IMG/VR virus record: IMGVR_UViG_3300034170_000071
Span: 1 to 61,244 of that record
From: a virus
Length of the DNA stretch: 61,244 nt
Strand: one strand, 5' to 3'
Part shown: piece after piece, positions 7,748-16,028 of the stretch
How positions within the stretch are numbered: the stretch's first letter is position 1
How the letters are laid out: each line of letters starts with the position of its first letter
Program-made: the position numbers and the translations under genes
The notes under the pieces: model-generated
Database searches by the model: none
The model's input: the letters and a program-made list of their open reading frames with translations, nothing else
Told to the model about the DNA's origin: nothing

Positions 7748-7954
7748 ATGGACGGCGCAAACATTATCCGCACTGGTACGCTGGAAAATATCAGCGGAGT
7801 AATTCAGAATGTCGAGGATGAAATTGATATTCTGGAACGCGCCGCGAATAAAATTCGGATGAACGAACTCTCTGGTGGGCGGGAACTCGCTTTGGCGATT
7901 ACCAACCTACAGCAGGGTTTGTTGTGGCTGAAAGATTCCAAATCCAAAATCTGA
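7748..7954 (+). CDS. Acb2/Tad1 hairpin-like small protein, candidate immune-signal sponge
   Basis: This 68-residue, two-helix protein's second half (GGRELALAITNLQQGLLWLKDS) matches the pattern I know from the Acb2/Tad1 hairpin family (R-E-x-S-L-A-x-T-x-L-x-x-A-x-M-W). Acb2 proteins form hexamers that bind cyclic di- and trinucleotides and cyclic ADP-ribose isomers, blunting CBASS and Thoeris; Tad1 contains the same hairpin. The match rests on one short helix, so the call is tentative. It lies three bases after the recombinase gene and is the last gene before a terminator, so it would be expressed with replication genes. Confidence 0.5.
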   Translation: MDGANIIRTGTLENISGVIQNVEDEIDILERAANKIRMNELSGGRELALAITNLQQGLLWLKDSKSKI

Positions 7955-7969
7955 TGCTGTAAAAAGACT

Positions 7970-7989
7970 GGGGCCTTCGTGGCCCCTTT
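7970..7989 (+). terminator. Rho-independent terminator
   Basis: GGGGCC-TTCGT-GGCCCC stem-loop (7970-7986) is followed by TTTCTC and preceded by AAAAAGACT. It ends the transcript of the DNA-binding protein, recombinase and Acb2-like genes. Confidence 0.7.
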
Positions 7990-8018
7990 CTCAATTTTCA
8001 GGCCTAGTTGGTGTGCCC

Positions 8019-8273
8019 ATGAAAAACCCAATAATCAAACACGGCACTGTTACGCGTATCGGGGAATTGCTCGACGCCGACAACAAAACCTACGGGGAAG
8101 AGACACGCGAACGCAACGCACGCCATCGCAAGTGGGGGCAACCTGTACAGGCACGCCGTGAGTTCTACCGTGAACCCTATGACCTGCCCAGTGGCAGCGA
8201 TGCAACGATATTCGTCTTTTTCTTCTGCGTAGGTGTAGCCGCGCTCAGTAAATTGCTTGCCCTTATTGTTTGA
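8019..8273 (+). CDS. Small protein with C-terminal membrane segment
   Basis: This 84-residue product starts at ATG 8019 (GTG 8013 is an in-frame alternative; neither has a good ribosome site). The first 60 residues are polar and basic (EETRERNARHRKWG); the end is a hydrophobic span (ATIFVFFFCVGVAALSKLLALIV), giving a tail-anchored topology with the basic part in the cytoplasm. No family is recognised. Confidence 0.5.
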   Translation: MKNPIIKHGTVTRIGELLDADNKTYGEETRERNARHRKWGQPVQARREFYREPYDLPSGSDATIFVFFFCVGVAALSKLLALIV

Positions 8274-8302
8274 CTCAATCCGATAAAATCGTGGAGTAGG
8301 AC

Positions 8303-8788
8303 GTGGAACCAAAAACCAAATCTAAAGAAATCATGATTCTGCTGCGTGCTAATTCTGGTTTTGTGCTGAAGGCCTATCGCGTGATGGTGCCAAACTATTG
8401 CGAACAGGGTTTCTACCGTGACGCCCGTACACGTGAAGGTTTTTCAAATCGCGAACACAAACGCCGAGAAAAGAAAGGCGCCTGCGCAACTTACATCGTG
8501 CATCACGACCTACGCGATTACGATTCTTTTCAGGGCGGCTGGGAACGCACTTGCCAATCCATCGACGGCGATGTTCCCCAACGCAGTATCGACCCTAATT
8601 ATATTCGGATTCACAACGCGTTGATTCCGTACCCGACTTTTCAGGGTATGTTGGAGTTCTATAAGGAAATAGGTTTCGACCATACCCAAAACAAATACGC
8701 GCCCGATTCCTACGTGGTGCGATTGGAAACCGACGCAGAATTTTGCAGCGTAGAAATGCACCGCGCAGCATTTAACGCACGCGCCTAA
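8303..8788 (+). CDS. Unknown protein
   Basis: This 161-residue soluble protein starts at GTG 8303 behind GGAGTAGGAC. It is rich in Tyr, Arg and His with a basic patch (NREHKRREKKG) and four scattered cysteines. No domain is recognised. It stands alone: upstream is the membrane-anchored small protein and downstream is a 275-base non-coding stretch. Confidence 0.55.
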   Translation: MEPKTKSKEIMILLRANSGFVLKAYRVMVPNYCEQGFYRDARTREGFSNREHKRREKKGACATYIVHHDLRDYDSFQGGWERTCQSIDGDVPQRSIDPNYIRIHNALIPYPTFQGMLEFYKEIGFDHTQNKYAPDSYVVRLETDAEFCSVEMHRAAFNARA

Positions 8789-8826
8789 CCCCATGACGTT
8801 CGTCGGAACTCCGGTGCCACCTACGA

Positions 8827-8866
8827 GGCCACTAGTTGACAGGCACAGGCACACTGTGCTAGGGCC
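8827..8866 (+). other. Two-tier stem-loop in intergenic region
   Basis: In the 275-base gap 8789-9063, an outer stem (GGCC-A-CTA at 8827-8834 with TAGGGCC at 8860-8866) encloses an inner hairpin GCACAG-GCACA-CTGTGC (8843-8859). There is no T-tract. It could be an RNA structure at the end of the previous transcript or an operator. Apart from the promoter-like pair at 8931-8959, I see nothing else in this gap. Confidence 0.35.
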
Positions 8867-8930
8867 AGACACGCCCCAGCAGCCCCGGCCCGCGTGCGTC
8901 TCCGGGCATAACTTCCGATATAGCGTAACC

Positions 8931-8959
8931 TTGTCTAAGTCGTTGATTTTCAGTACAAT
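8931..8959 (+). promoter_or_regulatory. Host sigma-70-like promoter ahead of the GNAT gene
   Basis: TTGTCT (8931-8936) and TACAAT (8954-8959) are separated by exactly 17 bases, matching -35 in four of six and -10 in five of six positions. It reads toward the GNAT gene starting at 9064. This is the best host-type promoter I found in the window. Confidence 0.5.
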
Positions 8960-9063
8960 AGGTCGCTTGGGCGGCGTCGTCCAAGGCTTGACACTAACGG
9001 AATATGGGAAGTTTCATTTCCCTACAGTCCATGCATACAACCAGCAATTTGAAGGATCGGTAT

Positions 9064-9537
9064 ATGGATATCGACTATCAGACATTCATGGCGGGGGATT
9101 TTTCTTGCCTGCATGTAATGTCTAACGGATGCGCAGATTCAATCGGTTTTATTGCAGACCACATCCCACGCAAAGACAGTGTGATTGTGGTGGCGTCTCA
9201 TAAGAATAGTGAGTCGTCGGAAAAGGAACTGGCCGGGTACATCATGGCTACCGCAAACAACGAAAGCATTTACGTTCATAACGTTTTGGTGCTGGATAAG
9301 TTCCAACGCAAGGGCATTGCGTTGAAGCTACTGACGGAAATCGAAAAACTGATTTGGGAAGGCACAGCGTCATACCCGATTACGCTTTTCACAGGCGAGA
9401 AAAACGAAGCAGCAATGAATTGTTATGCGAAGGCAGGGTTTTCTATTGTCCTACGCGTTTCGAATTGCTGTGACTCCGGCGATGCACGAATAGCTCTGCG
9501 TAAAGACAGCAGCGTCGGCAGTCGTCGGTCGTCTTAA
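9064..9537 (+). CDS. GNAT-family N-acetyltransferase
   Basis: This 157-residue protein has the GNAT core: an IYVHNVLVLDKFQRKGIALKLL strand-loop-helix, where QRKGIA is the acetyl-CoA pyrophosphate-binding loop, followed by a strand (ITLFTGEKNEAAMNCYAKAGF) with the usual N-x-x-A-x-x-x-Y-x-K-x-G-F ending. The substrate is unknown. ATG 9064 is chosen (ribosome site GAAGGATC); further in-frame ATGs upstream would extend into the promoter region. The final residues (SSVGSRRSS) are disordered. It appears to be a single-gene unit with its own promoter. Confidence 0.75.
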   Translation: MDIDYQTFMAGDFSCLHVMSNGCADSIGFIADHIPRKDSVIVVASHKNSESSEKELAGYIMATANNESIYVHNVLVLDKFQRKGIALKLLTEIEKLIWEGTASYPITLFTGEKNEAAMNCYAKAGFSIVLRVSNCCDSGDARIALRKDSSVGSRRSS

Positions 9538-9551
9538 AAAGTGGTAGGAGC

Positions 9552-9572
9552 GAATGGTAATTTTATATTACC
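9552..9572 (+). promoter_or_regulatory. GGTAATTTTATA element with palindrome
   Basis: GGTAATTTTATA (9556-9567) also occurs exactly at 40456-40467, each time just after a gene and ahead of the next. Here it forms an inverted repeat GGTAAT-TTTAT-ATTACC. It is a candidate promoter or operator for the gene starting at 9621. Confidence 0.35.
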
Positions 9573-9620
9573 GGGGCAGTATCTAGGCCCATGCTACGTC
9601 TATAAACGGGGATTTACATA

Positions 9621-10913
9621 GTGGCTCATTCCAAATTCGATGACCTGATCAAAGCGCTGAATTTCTTTGAACAAGGCATGGCAGAAAACACGCTTACCAG
9701 AAAGTCCGATATCATCAAACGGCTTGAAGAAATTTCTAACCAAGCCACTATCCTGCTGAATCAGGGTAGCCTTCCTATGGGCAGCAAATCGACGCTTCTG
9801 AAGATCCGGAAACTGGTCAAAGAAACCGCCGAAGGTCTGCGCACGGATGTGTTCAGTTCCTTGGGACCGATCCGTCGTATTTCCCGCGACCATTTGGGCA
9901 CGCTCCACACTGCATTAACTTTGCAGCTTGGCGGCGGTTTGAATGCCGATGAGAAAACCCAAATCCGCGAAAACTATTCTTCGGATGAAGACACCACCAC
10001 CGAAATCGAACGGCTCGTTGCAGCCTTTGATCCGGGTTCGTTGCAGATTAGCGGTATCAAACGCAATCACGAAGACGCACTCAACGACGTGGCTTCATTT
10101 CTCGACCAGAATTTTACCCTTTCGCAACTCCGCTCTATCCAACCCTATACCGGTGCCGTTACACAGGACGGCCAGCCAGTCAAAAACCCTGACTGCGTTT
10201 GGAATGACCTCACGTATTCCGAAGTTTTGGCTGCATCTGAAAACACGCCGAAAGGCAAAACCAAATTGGCCGCGCTCAAGCGTGAACTGGTCAAGAAACA
10301 CGATGATGATTTGGCGTCTCTTTCCGAGTCGTACAAAGAACTGTCGCGCCGTTTGCCTCGCACCCTGAAACATCCTTTCGCCCCGATCTACTATCCCGTT
10401 GTACCCGTCTTTCAGGACATTGGCGTTTACAAAAACCCAACCCGTTTGGAAAATGCCGGTTTGAAAGTGACCCGCGTAGGTGATCACTTTATCGTTCTGG
10501 AAAACCAATTGCTGTTGTGTATCGACCTCGACCGCATTGGCGTTAAAGATTCGATTCGACTGACCCGCGACGGCCAGAAGATGAAAACTGTAAATAATAA
10601 CAATGAACTCGAAGCAAAGATCCGTGAGATTGTTGCACACATTAACGAGACAGCACGCCATTCGGGCACGGCGTTCGCGGTTGCTTCTGATACCGTTGTG
10701 CGTAACCCGAACAATAAACGTATTGCGCTCATTTGGTTGATTGAAGAGAAAGTGCGCAAGAAGCTCGCGAACACATTGTCCAACACCAAAGTTCAATGGG
10801 ATATTCCACGCCACATGAACGAAGCACCAAAATTGACCCACGGTAAAACCCCCGAGGCTACGCAAAAGTTGATTGAAGCGTCGATCCTCAAACACCATGG
10901 CGTCAAGCAGTGA
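9621..10913 (+). CDS. Large unknown protein at head of replication block
   Basis: This 430-residue soluble protein starts at GTG 9621. The N-terminal third is helical (FDDLIKALNFFEQGM; IIKRLEEISNQATILL), the middle has conserved-looking PFAPIYYPVVPVFQD, and the C-terminal part is basic with helices (IALIWLIEEKVRKKL). No known domain is recognised. One exact AAAACTGTAAAT motif lies inside the gene at 10584, so downstream genes may have an internal promoter. It is coupled to the HNH gene by a GTGA overlap. Confidence 0.6.
   Translation: MAHSKFDDLIKALNFFEQGMAENTLTRKSDIIKRLEEISNQATILLNQGSLPMGSKSTLLKIRKLVKETAEGLRTDVFSSLGPIRRISRDHLGTLHTALTLQLGGGLNADEKTQIRENYSSDEDTTTEIERLVAAFDPGSLQISGIKRNHEDALNDVASFLDQNFTLSQLRSIQPYTGAVTQDGQPVKNPDCVWNDLTYSEVLAASENTPKGKTKLAALKRELVKKHDDDLASLSESYKELSRRLPRTLKHPFAPIYYPVVPVFQDIGVYKNPTRLENAGLKVTRVGDHFIVLENQLLLCIDLDRIGVKDSIRLTRDGQKMKTVNNNNELEAKIREIVAHINETARHSGTAFAVASDTVVRNPNNKRIALIWLIEEKVRKKLANTLSNTKVQWDIPRHMNEAPKLTHGKTPEATQKLIEASILKHHGVKQ
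10584..10595 (+). promoter_or_regulatory. Repeated 12-base motif AAAACTGTAAAT, copy 3
   Basis: This is an exact copy inside the preceding coding region, followed by the A/T-rich AATAACAATG. It is oriented toward the HNH, sigma-like, helicase and terminase genes and could start an internal transcript. Confidence 0.4.
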
Positions 10914-11419
10914 CAGAAAAGTACAGTGAGGGAGATTGCACGATTTGCGAGAAGTACCAGTCGTTACTGCACTGGCACCACACAATTCCGCAATCAATGG
11001 GCGGTAAAAATAGCCTGCAAATTCCCTTATGTGCCCAATGTCACAACCTTCTGCACGCGCACGCTTTGTCTATCGTGTGCAGGATAAAAACAGGTCGTGC
11101 TAACCAGAAAAAATACTGGGCAACACCGACCATGGAACACAATGCGGGCCAGTGGTTAAAAATACTGGCAGAGGCGATATTGTCTGACGAAGCTGTGGTG
11201 GGTAAACAGTACGTCATGCAATTCAAAGCGTCCCCCGCGTTGCACACAGCACTGCAACTGTTCAAATCGGACAGCAACGTATCGTCGCTAGAGAAAGCGA
11301 TGGTGCTAGCACTTAGTGAACTTTTAAGAAATAGGGGCTATCTGGATAATGAGCGTTCAATCAGGGATCAAAGCACGGGTAACAAAGGCACTTCGAGAAG
11401 TAAGCCCGACCTGTGGTGA
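10910..11419 (+). CDS. HNH-type nuclease-like protein
   Basis: This 169-residue protein has an N-terminal zinc-HNH motif: CTICEK, then LHWHHTIPQSMGG, then IPLCAQCHNLLHAH. The two CxxC pairs bind zinc and HH...N...H form the catalytic face expected of a nicking or cutting nuclease. The C-terminal half is not recognised; its end (SSLEKAMVLALSELLRNRGYL) looks like a small helix-turn-helix or ribbon-helix-helix. It could be a free-standing homing nuclease or a replication/packaging nuclease. GTG 10910 overlaps the previous stop. Its last 71 bases overlap the next gene, longer than usual here. Confidence 0.65.
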   Translation: MTEKYSEGDCTICEKYQSLLHWHHTIPQSMGGKNSLQIPLCAQCHNLLHAHALSIVCRIKTGRANQKKYWATPTMEHNAGQWLKILAEAILSDEAVVGKQYVMQFKASPALHTALQLFKSDSNVSSLEKAMVLALSELLRNRGYLDNERSIRDQSTGNKGTSRSKPDLW

Positions 11420-12311
11420 TTGTAGCGGCCTACAAGACGACGTATTAGTCGAGGGGAATACGGTTCCCTGTGGCGTAGTTCCGAAAGGGAACTTGACCAA
11501 GAAAAATACGACGGAAAAAGGGAACGTATCGGCTAAAGAGTCCGCGAAAAACCGCGAACCAAAAACCGAGGCGTCTAGCACTTGTCCAAAGTTTTCGCCA
11601 AACACTCGCCCTGTCGGGGCGCTAGGCGATAGCAAGATTGCAGAACTCGCAAACCTGATCGGTAGCATTGACGCCAAGGCATTACGTGCCCTCGGCGTTT
11701 TGATGTTTAACGAACCAGCAACCCGCGATCAAGGCATGGTTTTCATGCAGAAAGTTTATGTGCGTTTTCGCGGCGCATCGAATCGCAATTACATTTCCAA
11801 TTTCATGCAAGCCTACGTGATGTACGCAACCTCGCAACAGTACAAACTAATGAGCGCCGATGGCCGCTGTGTCCTGACCTACGGGCCGCACTGCCGACCG
11901 GTGATTCATACCGAAGCCGAATTTAAACCCATGCATGACAGCATGATGGCTGCGGGTAAATTGCTCGACCCTGACGCGACAACTTTGATTTCTCGGCGCT
12001 GGCGCCATGAAGAGGAATTCAATCTAGGGATTTCGGATATTGCCGACAAAATGGCGAAAGACGGAATCGGTGTTTCTACGATTGACGATGTGTTCTCTTC
12101 AAACGGTGTGCGTAAAGGCCGCTCCAAGGGCCTGCCGGATCTTATTACGCTGGTGGCTGATGCTGCTGCCGGGTACGACGTGGACGGTCAAGCCGCAAAC
12201 TTTATGGAGCGTGATGTTAAGCGCGACAAAGGTAGCGAAGACGACGACGCGCCGAAGAAAAAACGTGGGTCAGCAGTTAAAGTTCGTAACGTTCGCGGGG
12301 GTGGGGAATAA
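11349..12311 (+). CDS. Unknown replication-block protein with acidic/basic tail
   Basis: This 320-residue protein has a Cys-containing, low-complexity first 90 residues (CGDCSGL, later CPKF), a helical middle (KIAELANLIGSIDAKALRALGVL; VFMQKVYVRFRGASNRNYISNF) and a tail GSEDDDAPKKKRGSAVKVR. The tail motif resembles those of the DNA-binding protein and helicase in this window, suggesting a shared partner. No enzymatic motif is recognised. Position between the HNH gene and the second sigma-like gene places it in the replication/transcription block. Confidence 0.5.
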   Translation: MSVQSGIKARVTKALREVSPTCGDCSGLQDDVLVEGNTVPCGVVPKGNLTKKNTTEKGNVSAKESAKNREPKTEASSTCPKFSPNTRPVGALGDSKIAELANLIGSIDAKALRALGVLMFNEPATRDQGMVFMQKVYVRFRGASNRNYISNFMQAYVMYATSQQYKLMSADGRCVLTYGPHCRPVIHTEAEFKPMHDSMMAAGKLLDPDATTLISRRWRHEEEFNLGISDIADKMAKDGIGVSTIDDVFSSNGVRKGRSKGLPDLITLVADAAAGYDVDGQAANFMERDVKRDKGSEDDDAPKKKRGSAVKVRNVRGGGE

Positions 12312-13417
12312 TGCTGGGTAAATACATCACTCAAATCGGAATTGATCCTCAGTCCCACGACGGACAGCGTTTGATCGAGGAATGTATTCTCTGTTTGTCC
12401 GGCGTTAATACTGCTTTTGATTTTCAGCGCAACGTCAAAACCATCGACCTGACCCCTACAGGTATGAGCGGAAAAGATGTGCGCCTTGGCCTCATGGGCA
12501 AATGCTACCTCACGGTGAACGTGAAATATGCGGCGCTGTTTCTCGCGCTTGTTCCAAACAACGCAGATGCATACGTGAAGCTGCAAGCGTATTTGAACGC
12601 CGAAGACATTGCGATTTTCCGCAATTACTTTTCGCGACGTTCGTTCAAATCTAACATGAAAGAATACGCGATTGGCCGTGGCCTGTGCGCTCGCGACGTT
12701 ACCATTCAAGCGATGCGCCAGGACAAGAAAGCATTCGACGACCTGCTGCAAAAAGCAACCCGCCACATCAAATCCCGTGTGCGGAAACGTTTGGGTTTCG
12801 TTGTGAAAGCCGACAACAACACCGACAAAGATTTCAGCGGTGATCTGACGTGCAAAGTGCTGCGCGCCTACCACTCGCTGATACCGACAAAGCAGCCTGA
12901 AGCCTACGTCGTCAACTACCTGCGCCGCTCGGCCTCTAACGAGACTGTGAACCTGATCGAGAAGCACACGACCGGCAAGCGCGGGCGTATGGTGGCTACT
13001 GGTGACGACGGCTACGGCGGCCAGAACTACGAAGTTATTTGTCGGTCGGAAAACCAGACCCACAAGGGCGAAGACGGCGAGTCGGAATTCGACATGCTCA
13101 TGGGTACTCAAATCGAGGACTCGACGCCCACGATTGAATCGTCAATTTTGATGAGCCGTTTGTACGGTAAATTCAAAGGCCGCAAACTAAAGATTCTCGA
13201 AATCCTTAGCGGCCAGAACGACGATGGTTTTACTCGGTTCCTGAAACGCAAAAATAAACTCGGTCGGGGTGTTGATCATACCGACTACCAACGCCGCGTG
13301 GCGCCACAAACGTTCCTGAATACACTCGCTGAATATGTCGGCGTTTACCGGGAAGCCTTCATGAAGTTTGTGCAATACATCGGTGGTGTACTTACTGCAC
13401 ACAAGGAGTTCGCTTAA
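12311..13417 (+). CDS. Second divergent sigma-like protein
   Basis: This 368-residue protein's segment from about residue 135 (FDDLLQKATRHIKSRVRKRLGF, then FSGDLTCKVLRAYHSL, then PEAYVVNYLRRSASNETVNLI) has the arrangement of sigma region 2: a core-binding helix, a D-L-x-x-x-x-hydrophobic helix, and a Y-x-x-N-Y-L-R-x-x helix in the place of the -10 recognition helix. The C-terminal 100 residues (FKGRKLKILEIL, FLKRKNKLG, TDYQRRVAPQTFL) may be a degenerate region 4. It may direct late transcription as T4 gp55 does; the similarity is weak and structural prediction would be needed. It overlaps the next gene's start by one base. Confidence 0.4.
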   Translation: MLGKYITQIGIDPQSHDGQRLIEECILCLSGVNTAFDFQRNVKTIDLTPTGMSGKDVRLGLMGKCYLTVNVKYAALFLALVPNNADAYVKLQAYLNAEDIAIFRNYFSRRSFKSNMKEYAIGRGLCARDVTIQAMRQDKKAFDDLLQKATRHIKSRVRKRLGFVVKADNNTDKDFSGDLTCKVLRAYHSLIPTKQPEAYVVNYLRRSASNETVNLIEKHTTGKRGRMVATGDDGYGGQNYEVICRSENQTHKGEDGESEFDMLMGTQIEDSTPTIESSILMSRLYGKFKGRKLKILEILSGQNDDGFTRFLKRKNKLGRGVDHTDYQRRVAPQTFLNTLAEYVGVYREAFMKFVQYIGGVLTAHKEFA

Positions 13418-13770
13418 TGGATGTGAAAGTCCACCTCAAGGACATGGAAGCAGACGCTCTGACCCTGTGGAAAGTGGATGCGCCGATTACCTACAAGCGC
13501 CAGATTATGAAAGAGCTGTATAACTTAATCCGGCTGCAACCAAACCAGACTGACGTGCGCCTTTTTAATGATCTGAAGCGCACGTGCTACAACGTGACTC
13601 GCGTCGAGTTTGACTGTGCATTGGCTAGCCTGAAATATTTCGATGTGATCGGGATTCATCCCGTACCACTGGCCGAGGGCGATGTTTTCCACGTCAACCG
13701 TAAGCGTCGCAGTGTCCCGCTTTGGAGAAAATACTTAAAACAACTGGGGGCCATCCCCGTGGCGTCGTAG
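13417..13770 (+). CDS. Small basic protein, possible winged helix
   Basis: This 117-residue, basic protein has a helix-turn-helix-like middle (MKELYNLIRLQPNQTDVRLFNDLKRT, then VTRVEFDCALASLKYFDVIGI) and strand-like VPLAEGDVFHVNRKRR, an order that suits a winged-helix fold. No family is recognised. Located between the sigma-like gene and the helicase, it could be a helicase loader or transcription accessory; both are guesses from context. Confidence 0.45.
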   Translation: MDVKVHLKDMEADALTLWKVDAPITYKRQIMKELYNLIRLQPNQTDVRLFNDLKRTCYNVTRVEFDCALASLKYFDVIGIHPVPLAEGDVFHVNRKRRSVPLWRKYLKQLGAIPVAS

Positions 13771-13780
13771 TAGGTAAACC

Positions 13781-15298
13781 ATGCAGATTCACAGTCAAAC
13801 CGCTGAACTCCGGGCGTTGCTAACCGTAACGACCAAAAAGATGAACGAAGAGAAGCGAACACTGTGGCTCGGCAAACTCAATAAAGATCATTTCCACACG
13901 CCGGTGATGCGACAAGCCTTCGAGCGAATCACATCACTGGCCCGGAAACGTTTCCAAATCGTAAGCTGGAAAAGTCTGGTAGAAGACCCCAGCCTCGACG
14001 AAGACATTCGCGATATCTTGGCGGAAACCAAGGAAAAGCCTTGCGTCAAGAAATCGCAGATGCGGGAGACGTTCGAGACTCTTGAAGAGTTCCGAAAAAT
14101 TCGAGTCATGCGGGACGTTGCGAATCTCATTTACGAATCGCTAGAGGGCACGGCAGTTGATGCCGACAACCTTCTGACCCACGTCCAGCAGAACATTACG
14201 AAAGCCACCGCCGCCAAACACCAAGACGTTTCTTTTCTGCGCTTTGGTAAGGACGCGAACAGTAAAGACGTAACCGACCGGATTTGTCGTAACGAAACCA
14301 TGCCCCGGATTAAAACGGGCATGACTGCATACGACATTTCCAACGGTGGTTTCCCGGATTCTGGTGTGGTGTTTTTGGCCGCGACAACTTCCGGTGGTAA
14401 ATCGACAGTCGCGATGAATATCGCACTGCACATGTTTTTGAATGAGCGCCTAAGCGTATTCCGTGTTTCCCTCGAAATGCAGGACATTCAAGAAACACAG
14501 CGGATGTATTCCCACCTGACGGGTATCCCGCTCAAACGGTTCAAGCATGCTATCTTGACCGAGGAAGACAAACGCAAAATTCGCAAGGTAGAAAAGAACC
14601 TCGCGAAGCACGGCGAAAAGTTCGGAATTCACCAGACGATTCACTGCCCGAAAGGCGGTTTGTCTATGGAAGAAACTCTGCAACTCGCGAAGCCGTTCGG
14701 CTACAAAGTAATCGTGATCGACTACATCGGTTTGCTCAACGAAGACAGTGGCAAAGATCAGTGGAAATCACTGATGGATGCTGCGCGTATCGCGAAGAAC
14801 TACACGCAAGAAACCGGCGCCCTCGTTATCCTGCTGGCACAGTTGGATGATGAAAAAGAAAGCATGCGTTATTCCAAAGGTATGAAGGAACACGCGGATA
14901 CGGTTATCCAGTGGAACTACACACGACCGGAACAACGTGAAGTGCGCCTGATTCCAATGTTCGTATCGAAAGATCGGGACGGCGAATCTAACTTCGGCTA
15001 TGACCTAGAAGAGCGGTTCGACATTATGACCGTCTTTAACCCCGGCCAGCAGAACGGCGGCACGGGCGGAGGAAACCTTGAGTTTGAAGAAGACGACAAG
15101 CCGAAAAAGAAAAAGCTCGGAGACGGGAAAAAGAAACTTAAATCCAAGTCAAAAGACTCCGACGAAGAAAAGCCCAAAAAGCTCAAGAAGAAAGGAACCA
15201 AGTCCCTCAAAGAAGAACTCAACCCAAGTAAAAAGAAAAAACCTAAATCCGGAACCAAACTTATCCGGTATGACGATGGGCCTGCCGCGCTCTCTTGA
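13781..15298 (+). CDS. DnaB/gp41-like replicative helicase
   Basis: This 505-residue protein has an N-terminal helical domain to about residue 170 and a RecA-fold motor: Walker A ATTSGGKST at 201-209, VFRVSLEMQ, Walker B VIVIDYIGLL, and ALVILLAQLDD, as in DnaB-family hexameric helicases. It would unwind the phage replication fork. After a conserved MFVSKDRDGE segment there is a 70-residue tail with DDKPKKKKLG, DSDEEKPKKLKKKG and SKKKKPK, very like the tail of the DNA-binding protein at 4893. The start ATG 13781 lies behind TAGGTAAACC. No primase fusion is seen. Confidence 0.8.
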   Translation: MQIHSQTAELRALLTVTTKKMNEEKRTLWLGKLNKDHFHTPVMRQAFERITSLARKRFQIVSWKSLVEDPSLDEDIRDILAETKEKPCVKKSQMRETFETLEEFRKIRVMRDVANLIYESLEGTAVDADNLLTHVQQNITKATAAKHQDVSFLRFGKDANSKDVTDRICRNETMPRIKTGMTAYDISNGGFPDSGVVFLAATTSGGKSTVAMNIALHMFLNERLSVFRVSLEMQDIQETQRMYSHLTGIPLKRFKHAILTEEDKRKIRKVEKNLAKHGEKFGIHQTIHCPKGGLSMEETLQLAKPFGYKVIVIDYIGLLNEDSGKDQWKSLMDAARIAKNYTQETGALVILLAQLDDEKESMRYSKGMKEHADTVIQWNYTRPEQREVRLIPMFVSKDRDGESNFGYDLEERFDIMTVFNPGQQNGGTGGGNLEFEEDDKPKKKKLGDGKKKLKSKSKDSDEEKPKKLKKKGTKSLKEELNPSKKKKPKSGTKLIRYDDGPAALS

Positions 15299-16028
15299 TA
15301 AACTGACGCGCAGTGAACACATCGACATTGTTGCAGGCAATACTCGCGTGGGGCCTAACGACGTGTTTCCAACGAAACGCGTTTTCCGCGTCGAACATCT
15401 TCCGGTGCCTAACGGAACTTTCCGTGCAGACCCGACCATTCCGCCTTGGCGATATGCAAACGCATTAGCCATGGACGTTCCCCAAGATATTCCCCGCACC
15501 ATGCACGAAAATATCCACTACTACGACGACCGAGAATCCCCGCTCGCAATGAACGAGTTCGAGGTTCCCGATTCTGAATTAGTGGATTTCAACGCGGAAA
15601 CTTCGCGGGAACAGGATCGCTACAAAAAACTTTTCTATAAAAACGCTGCGTCTCTTAGTGCTTTGCACGATGCAGCGGAATACGTTGAGGCTGCTTTGAG
15701 TAGCGGCCTCGATATCGAACTCGACATGGATCTAGCGCTGCTTAACGCCTTTGTCCCGCTGTCCCGGCTTGATGCCCTCGCTACTATGGTGCGCGCCACA
15801 TCACTGACTGGTGCGCAACAAGAATCCTACGTTGAAAAACTAACTGCATTCCTTGCTGAAAAAACTGTCCACGCTCTCGATAAATACGATGCGGGTGTGG
15901 CTGCACGCAAGGGATTTGAACATGCTAAGGAACTTTATGCACGCGTACTCTCGAAAGAACAATCTGCGCAAAACCAAGCCGACGCACCGCAAACAATGTG
16001 GGGCGTTAGAGGAACACGCCGACAATGA
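15270..16028 (+). CDS. Unknown protein immediately upstream of terminase
   Basis: This 252-residue protein starts at ATG 15270 (15276 is also possible), overlapping the end of the helicase. It is acidic in the middle (MNEFEVPDSELVDFNAETSREQD) and helical at the C-terminus (TAFLAEKTVHALDKYDAGVAARKGFEHAKELY). Its stop overlaps the terminase ATG. Position would suit a small terminase, but I see no DNA-binding helix-turn-helix and do not claim that. Confidence 0.5.
   Translation: MTMGLPRSLDKLTRSEHIDIVAGNTRVGPNDVFPTKRVFRVEHLPVPNGTFRADPTIPPWRYANALAMDVPQDIPRTMHENIHYYDDRESPLAMNEFEVPDSELVDFNAETSREQDRYKKLFYKNAASLSALHDAAEYVEAALSSGLDIELDMDLALLNAFVPLSRLDALATMVRATSLTGAQQESYVEKLTAFLAEKTVHALDKYDAGVAARKGFEHAKELYARVLSKEQSAQNQADAPQTMWGVRGTRRQ

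Noticed and set aside
8793-9125. A 110-codon + strand frame in the gap before the GNAT gene
   Set aside because: It is Pro/Arg/His-rich without a fold-like pattern, crosses a promoter-like pair and a stem-loop, and overlaps the GNAT start in another frame.
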